Origin: an uncultured Microscilla sp.
GTDB taxonomy: Bacteria > Bacteroidota > Bacteroidia > Cytophagales > Microscillaceae
Direction of reading: 5' to 3'
Length of the DNA: 41,121 nucleotides
Assembly: GCF_947493425.1 (NCBI RefSeq)
Contig: NZ_CANLRP010000070.1
Span: 1-41,121, forward strand
Of the stretch, positions 8,718-16,953 are shown piece after piece; position 1 is the stretch's first letter, and every line of letters starts with the position of its first letter. Below the pieces are notes generated by a model, which did not search any database, was not told the DNA's origin, and saw only the letters and a list, made by a program, of their open reading frames with translations. The position numbers and the translations under genes were made by a program.

Positions 8718-11700
8718 TTATTCTTGTATAATAAAATCACTGCCTAATTCCAGGTCATCAATACCTGCTTGTGAAGGCTTAAATTCAACTCTTTCATTCA
8801 ATATAGTAATCTGATGATCCTCAGAAGGAATCAATACAGACCAAGGTTTAGTAGCCTTGAGGAAAGATTGTTCATCGCCTGCGCGTGCAGTATCAAGTAG
8901 TACAAACTTACCCAAAAAGTCTTGAGCAACCTGAATCATTGAAAACTTTGTAATAAAATCTACATAAGGCAATGTTCTCATAAAACTCAATACATCAGAT
9001 ATATTGATCTTTCCACCGAGTTCTACTGTACCTTGATTGGCCATCAAACCACCTATCAGGTATTTATTTAATTCTTCGTTCAGCTTTTGAATATAAAAGC
9101 CATAATTGTATCCTTCTGCCAGCTTAATTTCACAAATAATTTTCAACCTTTCATACGCAGGGTTCCTGATCTCAAGTTGAGTAAACGGTGAAATAAACTT
9201 TTGTAAATAAGCTTTAATATCATATAGCAGATCACTGCTGGCTTTAGGCTCTAAGGATTTACTGCCTTTAGTTTCAGGAACAACAACCAATAGTACACTA
9301 CCTGGTGCATCCAAATTTTTACTTGACATATTGGGCAAACAGGTGGCTTTGTATACAGCAGGAAACTTTTCAAGAATCAAACGCTCATAGTCCCAAGCTG
9401 TAATAGCCCTTTGCTTATGGTTTAGGCGCTCACTAATACGTGTATAAAATTTCTCCTCTTTTTCTGTTGGCTGTCCTCCAAAAGACTCCAGAGGTTGTAT
9501 AATGTCCTGAATACCATTAATACTGCCATAAGGGCGGTCAATTGTAAAGGCAGGCAAAGGTTTTTGTAAGTGGCTACCCATATCTTCGTTCGGTATCAAC
9601 TTGGCAGTAGTTACCTGAGTAGATATATTTTGCACCCTTGATACAGTTTCAATATTTTTAATTACGGATACTTTCAGCCAAAACAAATTTCCATCCAGAA
9701 TAGTATTTCCTTTTTGTATGCCATAAGGAAGTTCTATGAGTATAATCCCAGTATTTATAAAACCATTAGTTTCATCTTTCAATATTTTTGAAGGAGATAG
9801 CACTTGCCACTCATCATTCACTAAATAGCTCCACTCAATTACAGGAGGATCTTCCTCTGAAGAAATAGTAAAACCTTCTGCCATGTCAAACATTAATGAC
9901 ACCGTTTGTGGGGGGTTTAAGTTGGTAAAACCAACTAATAAACTTCCTTCAAAATTAAATTCTGGTAATAAAGGAGTAATCTGCTTAGAGCTATCTGGAT
10001 AAACCAACTTATCTCCAAAAGGATAGATGTGATAAAACTGCCCACGGCTATTATCCTCGTTTTTCTGGGAACGCTCATGCAGGGTAATGGCCGACGAAGA
10101 TGAATAGCTCAAAGTCAATTTACGCACTTGTGGGGCCATTGGAATATTAGGCATTTGCAAAGGCTTCGACTGCGCAATACCTTTTTTAATGTTACCCACA
10201 ATGCCTCCACTAGCATTTTGCATAGCAATATCAGAAACTATGGCTGGGTATACCTTATGACCAAAAGCTTCTGGTGGGTTAGTAAGTTCTAGCCTAATAA
10301 AACCACGACTGGTGGTGTTATCATAGTCTAAGTCGTCATTTATATCCTTATAGTTAGGCGGTAACTTAATTTTAGATATATCTATATAATCAATTGATGT
10401 TTCTTCTGCTAACTTACCTTGTGGCTGAGGCTCGTTGGGATGCACCCCTTCTTCTTCTGTTCTAAACAGTTTAAACATTTGGCGTTTTTCACCTTCCTCC
10501 GGATACCATCGCCCATTGTCCAATATGGATAGTTTTGCTTCAAAAACATTGTTATCAATGTCTAATCCAGTATAATTTTCATAATAACTATGAAAGCCAC
10601 CATTATCTTCTGGCAAGTTGAACCATTCAAAGGTAATGGCTAGATCATCTAAAGGTTTTTGAAATATTTCACTCTTACCCACTATTAAATATGCCCCCCT
10701 ATTTGGCTGGGCACCAAAAGGGTAAAAGGGGTTTGCGGGGCTTATGGCACCTTCCTGATTGTACATCAGTAAATCCTTTACTTCGCTTACTTTAGTTTCA
10801 ATATTGATTTGATCTAAAGCCAAGGCATCGAGTAAAGAGTAGCCATATATATACGAATTACTGTTTAGAACCACTTTAACCAAAGGCAGTTCAGCCTTAA
10901 AGTTACCAACGTGTAGCTCAGGGTTATAGTGTACCCAGGCAGGTTCAGAAGGTTCCAGATCGAAACGTAAAACAAGCTGGGCATTCTCTTTATCACGGGT
11001 AACTACATACTTTGATACTTGATGCCATTTTTCTTCGCCTGTGATATAAATAAGAAAAGCATCAATAAAACTTTTAATAAAAACTTCTTCTTCTGTATCT
11101 TCTGTAGTATGGCTAATATCCGCCAAGTACTGGTTTAAGTTTTTATAAGACTCTTGGTCAAATTCAAAAGTAATGCTTACTTCTCGTTTACCTTCGCTCA
11201 GTAAAAAACTGGGTGATGCTATTACAAAGCCTACTTCCGCATCTTGCATTGTTTTTTCATAAACACTTTTATACATTTGGCTTTCACCAAAAGTAGGGTA
11301 GTTTTTTTGAATCAATGTTTCAGCAGAAGGAATTACTTCGTTGCGCGGAATATCAGACGATAGTATGTTGGTAATTAACTTCTTAGGAATACCCCGTATA
11401 TTTAAAAACCGTTTGTCTATAAATATGTTTTTAAGGGTATGAACCTTGGCTCTGTTTACCTGCATCGGCAGGTCTACTTCATACAAAATACTTTCACCAC
11501 TTTCATACTCTCCTGCAATCAATTTCTCACCTGTCTCTATATTAGAAAATAAAGCATTGTCAGCAATATCAAACGTTAAGTATACATTATCGTGTATTGG
11601 AGACTTTGGAGCTTGGCGAAGCACCGTGCGATAATAAAAATCTACATATTTTTTAGATAAACTATTCAGGTTATCTTGTGCTACTCCATATAACTTAAGG

Positions 11701-12473
11701 AAAGAAATGAGAAGGGCTATTTCAGGATAATGAGTGTCATTGGCAAACGATTGGGCAATATAATCATCCGCTTTTTTCTTAAAATAAATCAAAGTTTCAT
11801 AAAAAGCCTGAAACACTCCATCTAGCTTATATGACAAAGACTGTACTTTTTCTTTGATAGATGCTCCGGCAAATACACTTTCTACACTGTGTGTCTCTTC
11901 TTTGTCAAGTTCCCAGTAAAAACTAAATGAACTATAGTCTAGCCCTACCTTTGTATCCAAAGCGTCTTCATGACCTGCCAAAAAATCATACACTTTTAGT
12001 TTTTGTAAAGCAGGAGCCAACTTAGTAGAGATAGCATTAAAAATGTCGTCACGAACATTTACTTGAATATTTGCAAAGTGTTCAACTGACTTCAGTTCCA
12101 TTAACCAGTGTTCAAACAAAGATGCTAAATAGTGGATTTCTTCAAAACAAAGCCTCAAATATTGCAGTTTTTTATCTTTGCGTTTAAAGTAGTTGGCTTT
12201 ATCCAACAATTTACGAAAACGGTTTTCTGCACGTATAGGATCCACTTGCTTGATTGAAGCAAGTACTATAATTTCATCATTCAAAAAGTCTGACCAATCA
12301 CCATCAATTCTATTGTTTGTATCATAAAAATTGACCAGCTTGGAAAAGCTTGAGACAAAAAGCAGTAAATCTTCTAATGACCTTTCGTCTAATTTTATAT
12401 AATCAAAATCTAATCCATCAAACAGGCGTGAATCCTGGCTAGTACTATATCTACCGTTTTGTATTGTATCCAT
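8718..12473 (-). CDS. eCIS baseplate wedge protein, Afp11/baseplate-J-like
   Basis: 1251 aa. The C-terminal third carries a baseplate-J-like region (about residues 980-1200), including GGQPTEKEEKFYTRISERL and HKQRAITAWDYERLIL, the signature of Afp11/gp6-type wedge proteins. The N-terminal part is mostly helical (about 1-290), followed by a long beta-rich middle. This makes the protein larger than a minimal wedge subunit. It lies 35 bp after the gp25-like gene and 15 bp before the fibre gene, the standard Afp9-Afp11 order. It should pair with the Afp12-like protein to form the baseplate wedges around the spike hub. The assignment rests on motif and context. Confidence 0.88.
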   Translation of the reverse strand: MDTIQNGRYSTSQDSRLFDGLDFDYIKLDERSLEDLLLFVSSFSKLVNFYDTNNRIDGDWSDFLNDEIIVLASIKQVDPIRAENRFRKLLDKANYFKRKDKKLQYLRLCFEEIHYLASLFEHWLMELKSVEHFANIQVNVRDDIFNAISTKLAPALQKLKVYDFLAGHEDALDTKVGLDYSSFSFYWELDKEETHSVESVFAGASIKEKVQSLSYKLDGVFQAFYETLIYFKKKADDYIAQSFANDTHYPEIALLISFLKLYGVAQDNLNSLSKKYVDFYYRTVLRQAPKSPIHDNVYLTFDIADNALFSNIETGEKLIAGEYESGESILYEVDLPMQVNRAKVHTLKNIFIDKRFLNIRGIPKKLITNILSSDIPRNEVIPSAETLIQKNYPTFGESQMYKSVYEKTMQDAEVGFVIASPSFLLSEGKREVSITFEFDQESYKNLNQYLADISHTTEDTEEEVFIKSFIDAFLIYITGEEKWHQVSKYVVTRDKENAQLVLRFDLEPSEPAWVHYNPELHVGNFKAELPLVKVVLNSNSYIYGYSLLDALALDQINIETKVSEVKDLLMYNQEGAISPANPFYPFGAQPNRGAYLIVGKSEIFQKPLDDLAITFEWFNLPEDNGGFHSYYENYTGLDIDNNVFEAKLSILDNGRWYPEEGEKRQMFKLFRTEEEGVHPNEPQPQGKLAEETSIDYIDISKIKLPPNYKDINDDLDYDNTTSRGFIRLELTNPPEAFGHKVYPAIVSDIAMQNASGGIVGNIKKGIAQSKPLQMPNIPMAPQVRKLTLSYSSSSAITLHERSQKNEDNSRGQFYHIYPFGDKLVYPDSSKQITPLLPEFNFEGSLLVGFTNLNPPQTVSLMFDMAEGFTISSEEDPPVIEWSYLVNDEWQVLSPSKILKDETNGFINTGIILIELPYGIQKGNTILDGNLFWLKVSVIKNIETVSRVQNISTQVTTAKLIPNEDMGSHLQKPLPAFTIDRPYGSINGIQDIIQPLESFGGQPTEKEEKFYTRISERLNHKQRAITAWDYERLILEKFPAVYKATCLPNMSSKNLDAPGSVLLVVVPETKGSKSLEPKASSDLLYDIKAYLQKFISPFTQLEIRNPAYERLKIICEIKLAEGYNYGFYIQKLNEELNKYLIGGLMANQGTVELGGKINISDVLSFMRTLPYVDFITKFSMIQVAQDFLGKFVLLDTARAGDEQSFLKATKPWSVLIPSEDHQITILNERVEFKPSQAGIDDLELGSDFIIQE

Positions 12474-12508
12474 TACCAGTATTTATTTATCAACTATAGG
12501 TAAGCTAT

Positions 12509-12919
12509 TTATAAATCAGTTCCTTCTATTATATAATATGGATATACCATATTGGTTCGGGTATTGGTTTTTCGAATCGTATATACCAACGTCACAAGTA
12601 ACAACCCTTCCTCTTCAGCATCTTGTACTACATTTACTTCTTCTAAACTTATACGAGGCTCAAAGTTGAGCACTGCCCGGCGAATAGTTTCTTTCAAATA
12701 AGTAGTCGTATTCACATCAATAGGCTCAAAAATCATAGATTGAATATCGCTTCCATAATCTGGATATATGATTCTTTCGCCTTGTTTGGTTGACAATAGC
12801 ACAAATAAACTTTGGCGAATGTCTTCCTCCTCAGAAACCATCTTTACACTTTTAATACGTTTATCAAAAGTGGGGGGAAACGCCCACCCTATACCTAAGA
12901 ATGTTTTTTTATGTTTCAT
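12509..12919 (-). CDS. gp25-like baseplate wedge protein (Afp9-like)
   Basis: 136 aa from the ATG at 12919. An AAAGGTG-like ribosome site lies about 9 bp upstream of that start. The frame runs further upstream, but that part is Cys-rich and lies inside the PAAR gene, so I rejected it. The protein has the gp25/lysozyme-like wedge pattern: GIGWAFPPTFD, then EEDIRQSLFVLLSTKQGERIIYPDYG split by short loops, then FEPIDVNTTTYLKETIRRAV. In T4 and eCIS baseplates this subunit joins wedge to sheath initiation. It is 26 bp after PAAR and 35 bp before Afp11-like. Confidence 0.9.
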   Translation of the reverse strand: MKHKKTFLGIGWAFPPTFDKRIKSVKMVSEEEDIRQSLFVLLSTKQGERIIYPDYGSDIQSMIFEPIDVNTTTYLKETIRRAVLNFEPRISLEEVNVVQDAEEEGLLLVTLVYTIRKTNTRTNMVYPYYIIEGTDL

Positions 12920-12945
12920 TTTGTTGCACCTTTTCGAATAGTGTT

Positions 12946-13227
12946 CTACTTCACTTGCACAAGAACTGCGGCACTTGCTGTTACAGCAGCACCTGTACCA
13001 GTTGTTCCTCCCATACAAATTACAGGTTTAGCTCCTTTAATCATTACCTTTCCTGAACAAGCGGGTGAAGCTAAAGGTCCTGTAGGTCCTGTAGAATCTC
13101 CTAATACACAGACAGGTGTTCCTCCAAAAGTAATTGTAGGATTAGTAGATATAGCAACACCAGCCCCTGGAAACCCATTTAGCATAGGACCAGAGGTTGG
13201 GCTTCCCATTACAGCAGGATTCGGCAT
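12946..13227 (-). CDS. PAAR-domain spike tip protein (Afp10-like)
   Basis: 93 aa, Gly/Pro/Thr-rich. It shows the PAAR-like arrangement with paired short strands (PNPAVMGSPTSGPMLNG, TPVCVLGDSTGPTG, KPVICMGGTTGTG). It should cap the VgrG-like spike and sharpen the tip. No C-terminal effector domain is attached, so this copy is a structural tip only. It follows the spike gene by 43 bp. Confidence 0.9.
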   Translation of the reverse strand: MPNPAVMGSPTSGPMLNGFPGAGVAISTNPTITFGGTPVCVLGDSTGPTGPLASPACSGKVMIKGAKPVICMGGTTGTGAAVTASAAVLVQVK

Positions 13228-13270
13228 ATTTAGTTATTTAGTTTAATGTATCTTATAGTTTTATTTATCT

Positions 13271-15217
13271 CTATCCTATTGCAGTTGATGCTCCACCTTT
13301 AAATGCAGCTACAGCACTAGACTCGACGTTTACTTGGCTTTTTCCTTTAACGGCTACTTGTGCTCCTTCTGCATTTAATGCAGTTTTTGCTTTCACACTT
13401 ACATTTTGCCCATCCAAAGCCACATCAGTTTTTGCTTTTATTGTAATCTTGTTTGCATCAAGCAAAATATCATCTTTAGCCTTTAAGGTAATATTTTTAG
13501 CAGAGTCAATCATTACCCCTTCTTCTTCGTCTAGTTTGATAAAAGTTTTATCAAACAAAATCTGGATATTTGGCTTATCTTTAATATCCATTGAAATTTG
13601 GTATTTTTTAGCATTTAACGCCGTTTTTCCATCATCACGACTAGCAAGGGTCATTCTTGTTTTAGCATCATCGTCAAAAAAGTCTAACACAAAGTGTTTG
13701 GTAACAATAGACTTATGCAAATTCTTTTCATCAGGTTGGGCAGCGCCTTCTTTAACCTCAGCACTGGGCTTACTAATAGGGCTGTATAAGCACCCTAGTA
13801 TTACCCAATAATTTTCATCTCCTTCTATAGGTGTGAGTATTACTTCTGATCCTACATTTGGAAAAAACAGCATACCCTCTCCTTTATCCTGTGCGTCTTT
13901 ACCTAACCCATTCCCTGCATAAGGTTGCACCATACGTGCCTCTACGGTTTTATCTCCAAGCTTATGAATATTTACCTTAATTTTATAAGTACCGTTAGCG
14001 TCCTCATGGATAGAGTGAACTACACCCAAAGTAAGATTACCAGAAGCAGAAGCACCTTCACCAGAAGAGCTTTTGCCAGAACTTCCCAGAGAGCCTCCTG
14101 TTGAAGCCCCACTACCTGTAGCACCTAAACCGTTACTTTCTAAACCAATCTTGAGAGTTGTTACCCAGTCGCTGGCTATTTTATGCTCTATGCCACCTAC
14201 AAAGTAAGATTGGCTATACTCTGTTGGCAACCCTTCTACCTCCACCATGGTTGCCAATTCTACTTCATTACTTCCAGATATTACAATTTTACCCGACTTA
14301 AAACCCAGCAAGTTTTGAGTTTTACGGGTTTCTAATATATTTTCCATATCTGCTTTGGTGTGTATATGTGTACCTGAGATGTACTCTGGGATTTTATTCA
14401 CATCAAAGACAGACCCCGAATCAGAGTTTAAGTATTTTGAGAAGGATCCGTATAATTGTTTGGCAGTTTTTGTATCTTCTAATGGTTTATCAGGGCTCTT
14501 TTCATCATAACCTTTAATTTCAATGGCTCGCAAACTTGTGGAAGCTTCTTTTACATCAAAACTACGAAGGTTTTTACCATATTTAATTTGAAAGTCAGAA
14601 GGTGTTTGGGCAAAATCAGGAATCTCTATAGAGAGCTCATCATCATGAGGGACAGCAATATAGTTAGATAAATTATCCAAAATGTATTTCCAGCAATTGA
14701 CTTGAGGGTCTAAAATGATTTGATCTTTTGCTTCTGCTTTTGATTTGGAGGCGTCTTTTACGCTGCCTTTTACTTTAGATTTATGCTCATTATTCTTCAA
14801 GACAAAATCTACCGCTTCAATTGGTTTCTTTTTCTCTACTACATCTTTTAAACTAGTCAAAGTCAAGTACTTTGCTTGATTATAGCAAGTCACAGTAAAT
14901 TTATTAGGTGAGCCTAACTTTAAATCTTGGTCAAAAATATATCCTTCAAATAAAGGGTTTTTATCAATTACATTATTATAACCACCCTTGATCACCACCT
15001 TGTTCCATTGGTCAAACAACCCAGACTCAATTACTGCAAACTTTTCGTGTTCAGCCACTCCTCCATCAATAAAAGTAAGAACCGCTCGGGGTATTTTATT
15101 GATACTTTTTTTTATCTCTACAGATGTTAGTAAAAACTCTCCAGGCATTGGTGTGGAGCCATCTTTACCTGCAAAAATTTGTACGTTTACAAGCGTTTTT
15201 GGAGTATCTTGTGCCAT
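13271..15217 (-). CDS. eCIS spike protein, VgrG/Afp8-like (gp27-gp5 type)
   Basis: 648 aa. Residues about 8-360 are a gp27-like hub (EFLLTSVEIKKSINKIPRAV, FEGYIFDQDLK). A Gly/Ser-rich linker covers about 361-393. An OB-fold (about 396-478; LGVVHSIHEDANGTYKIKV, WVILGCLYS) comes next. The C-terminal region (about 565-640) has alternating short strands such as ITLKAKDDILLDANKITIKA, typical of the triple-stranded beta-helix needle. No extra effector domain follows. It forms the central trimeric spike, loaded with the PAAR tip encoded next. Confidence 0.93.
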   Translation of the reverse strand: MAQDTPKTLVNVQIFAGKDGSTPMPGEFLLTSVEIKKSINKIPRAVLTFIDGGVAEHEKFAVIESGLFDQWNKVVIKGGYNNVIDKNPLFEGYIFDQDLKLGSPNKFTVTCYNQAKYLTLTSLKDVVEKKKPIEAVDFVLKNNEHKSKVKGSVKDASKSKAEAKDQIILDPQVNCWKYILDNLSNYIAVPHDDELSIEIPDFAQTPSDFQIKYGKNLRSFDVKEASTSLRAIEIKGYDEKSPDKPLEDTKTAKQLYGSFSKYLNSDSGSVFDVNKIPEYISGTHIHTKADMENILETRKTQNLLGFKSGKIVISGSNEVELATMVEVEGLPTEYSQSYFVGGIEHKIASDWVTTLKIGLESNGLGATGSGASTGGSLGSSGKSSSGEGASASGNLTLGVVHSIHEDANGTYKIKVNIHKLGDKTVEARMVQPYAGNGLGKDAQDKGEGMLFFPNVGSEVILTPIEGDENYWVILGCLYSPISKPSAEVKEGAAQPDEKNLHKSIVTKHFVLDFFDDDAKTRMTLASRDDGKTALNAKKYQISMDIKDKPNIQILFDKTFIKLDEEEGVMIDSAKNITLKAKDDILLDANKITIKAKTDVALDGQNVSVKAKTALNAEGAQVAVKGKSQVNVESSAVAAFKGGASTAIG

Positions 15218-15258
15218 GTTATCAGAATTTGTACTAAGTAAGAAGTTTTTTCTATTGA

Positions 15259-15420
15259 TTAATCACTTAATCTGTATTCAATTTCAGCTATTACCCGGTC
15301 AATGCATTCTTCTATAATAGCTTCTTTATCCAAGGATGTCAGGTTTGTATCTTGCTGCAGGTGATTTGTTTGCTCTTCTACATTTATCTTTATAATCAAT
15401 TCTTTTATCTCAATAGGCAT
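15259..15420 (-). CDS. DUF5908 small eCIS protein (Afp6-like position)
   Basis: 53 aa, reading MPIEIKELIIKINVEEQ... to ...AEIEYRLSD. The start MPIEIKELIIK matches the DUF5908 family of short proteins found between tube and spike genes in eCIS loci. It lies 76 bp after the second tube gene and 41 bp before the spike gene. Its role in other systems is poorly defined; a baseplate or assembly function is inferred from position. Confidence 0.8.
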   Translation of the reverse strand: MPIEIKELIIKINVEEQTNHLQQDTNLTSLDKEAIIEECIDRVIAEIEYRLSD

Positions 15421-15496
15421 ATAGTGTATCTAATGTGAAGTTTTAAAATAGCACCCAAAAATATCTAAGTTTCAAGACGAGCAGATATAAATTTGA

Positions 15497-16285
15497 TTAT
15501 GTATTTTTATCAATGGCATCACCTGCGTCATCTTTTGCATCTTTAATATCATCTTTTGCCTCGTCTGCTTTATCTATGACTTTTTCCACTGCATCTGTTC
15601 CACCTACTGCGGCGGCGGCCGCTCCTCCAACAGCTGCAGTATCTACCACATCACTTGCCGCAGCAGTGGCGGCACTAGTAGCAGTTTTGGCTACGCCTCC
15701 AACAGCACCTAAAGCAGCCGAAGCCATAGAAGCCATTTGAGCGGCTTGGTTGGCTTTCACTAACATTTCAATAGCCTTATCTCTGGTAATGCGTTGGTAG
15801 CATAATTCAATATTTTCAATCATCAACTTACCAGTCATAGCATCAAAGCCTGACACTTCATACTTTACAGGGTATGCTCTTTCCAGCTTCCACGCTTTAA
15901 CAGGCGAATGTTTGTTATCCAGCAACATTACAGTTACATCTTTAAGCGTAAATTTATAGTCCAAACTTGTCAAACCTTCCTCACACCAGTTCTGAAGAAC
16001 AGAAGTAAGAGTAACCAGTCCACGCTTAAGTACTAAGTTAGAAAAGTCTTTGCCTTTAGGTAGTTTATATACTTTTTCATTCTCTCCCCCCTCTACTATC
16101 GTCTCAGTTTGCACTGACCCCGATAGACCAGATATTTCCATAAAACTGTTATCATAAGCAACTGCGGCTGCGGCTGCTAAAGCTCCTTTTGCTAAACCTC
16201 CAAGGGTTAGTCCACTTCCTGTGGGAGAATCTACTATTTTTAGAGTAAAATGAAAACCAGGAGGTGGTTGATATAATCCGAACAT
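15497..16285 (-). CDS. Second tube-like protein (Afp5-like) with Ala-rich C-terminal extension
   Basis: 262 aa. The core (about residues 1-175) has the gp19/tube fold pattern: FHFTLKIVDSPTGSG, FMEISGLSGSV, NLVLKRGLVTLTSVLQNW, AYPVKYEVSGFDAM and IENIELCYQRIT. It probably forms the baseplate-proximal tube ring, as Afp5-like proteins do. Two features are unusual. An Ala-rich loop interrupts the N-terminal part (about 25-43). A C-terminal tail (about 178-262) is first almost all Ala, Gly and Val, then an acidic/Lys-rich repeat of Asp, Ala and Lys. The gene is separated from the main tube gene by a 12-bp-stem hairpin. Confidence 0.85.
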   Translation of the reverse strand: MFGLYQPPPGFHFTLKIVDSPTGSGLTLGGLAKGALAAAAAVAYDNSFMEISGLSGSVQTETIVEGGENEKVYKLPKGKDFSNLVLKRGLVTLTSVLQNWCEEGLTSLDYKFTLKDVTVMLLDNKHSPVKAWKLERAYPVKYEVSGFDAMTGKLMIENIELCYQRITRDKAIEMLVKANQAAQMASMASAALGAVGGVAKTATSAATAAASDVVDTAAVGGAAAAAVGGTDAVEKVIDKADEAKDDIKDAKDDAGDAIDKNT

Positions 16286-16382
16286 ACTAATTTATTTTAT
16301 TCTTTAAGCACCCAAAAGTTTGATAATAACAATTTATGATATTATGAGAATCACTGGCAAGCAAAACTTTGTATTATAAAAG

Positions 16383-16411
16383 AACCTGCCGAAACAAACT
16401 TTCGGCAGGTT
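16383..16411 (-). terminator. Hairpin between the two tube genes, partial terminator
   Basis: A perfect 12-bp stem (AACCTGCCGAAA with its complement) closes a 5-nt loop. It lies 22 bp past the main tube stop codon. On the minus strand it is followed by CTTTTATAAT, a short, imperfect U-tract. Such a structure could end most transcripts after sheath and tube or protect their 3' end, giving more tube than spike and baseplate. Confidence 0.6.
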
Positions 16412-16432
16412 TATTTGTCTTATTTTAGACTA

Positions 16433-16903
16433 TTAATTATCTACGCCTTCAATGTTGATTCCTTCGTGCGCAAGCTCAATAGATTCAACAGCGATTTCAT
16501 TCGCAGTAGAGTTCAAGTCAGGGTAAGTAACACTTACAGGGAACGCTCTAACGATAGTCCAAGTCATTACTGCAGCTTGGCCAGCGTCTAGTAGTTCAAT
16601 AGTGATGTCTTTACGAGCTTCACCTAAGTCATCATTACTCAAGTTATCACGTACTTCTTTCATCCACTCAGAGAACTGCTTCTCATCTTTGAACACACCA
16701 CGCTTTAAAGTAAGGTTATCAAACTTCTGTAGTCCAGGAACTTTTTGCATAAAGAATTCCACGCTATCACCACCACGATAATCGATAACTTCTACAGTTT
16801 TTTTCAGACCAGAAACTTCTTGAAAGCTACCTATGTCTTCACCGCCAATGGTTACTTTAAAGTGAAACTTAGGTATTGGCCATTTAGAATTAGCATCTGC
16901 CAT
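16433..16903 (-). CDS. eCIS inner tube protein (Afp1-like)
   Basis: 156 aa, the usual length for a tube subunit. It shows the gp19-type pattern: FHFKVTIGGEDIGSFQEVSGL, YRGGDSVEFFMQKVPG, FDNLTLKRGVFKDEKQFSEW and VESIELAHEGI. Hexamer rings of this protein would stack to form the inner tube. It lies 50 bp after the sheath gene, and a hairpin follows it. Both are consistent with high expression relative to the downstream baseplate genes. Confidence 0.94.
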   Translation of the reverse strand: MADANSKWPIPKFHFKVTIGGEDIGSFQEVSGLKKTVEVIDYRGGDSVEFFMQKVPGLQKFDNLTLKRGVFKDEKQFSEWMKEVRDNLSNDDLGEARKDITIELLDAGQAAVMTWTIVRAFPVSVTYPDLNSTANEIAVESIELAHEGINIEGVDN

Positions 16904-16953
16904 GATATAAATATTTTAAATTATTGCAAATAATAGTTGTAGGTTAAAAATGA

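Noticed and set aside
12920..13018. Upstream extension of the gp25-like frame, Cys-rich
   Set aside because: It lies inside the PAAR gene, lacks gp25 similarity, and the ATG at 12919 has a good ribosome site.
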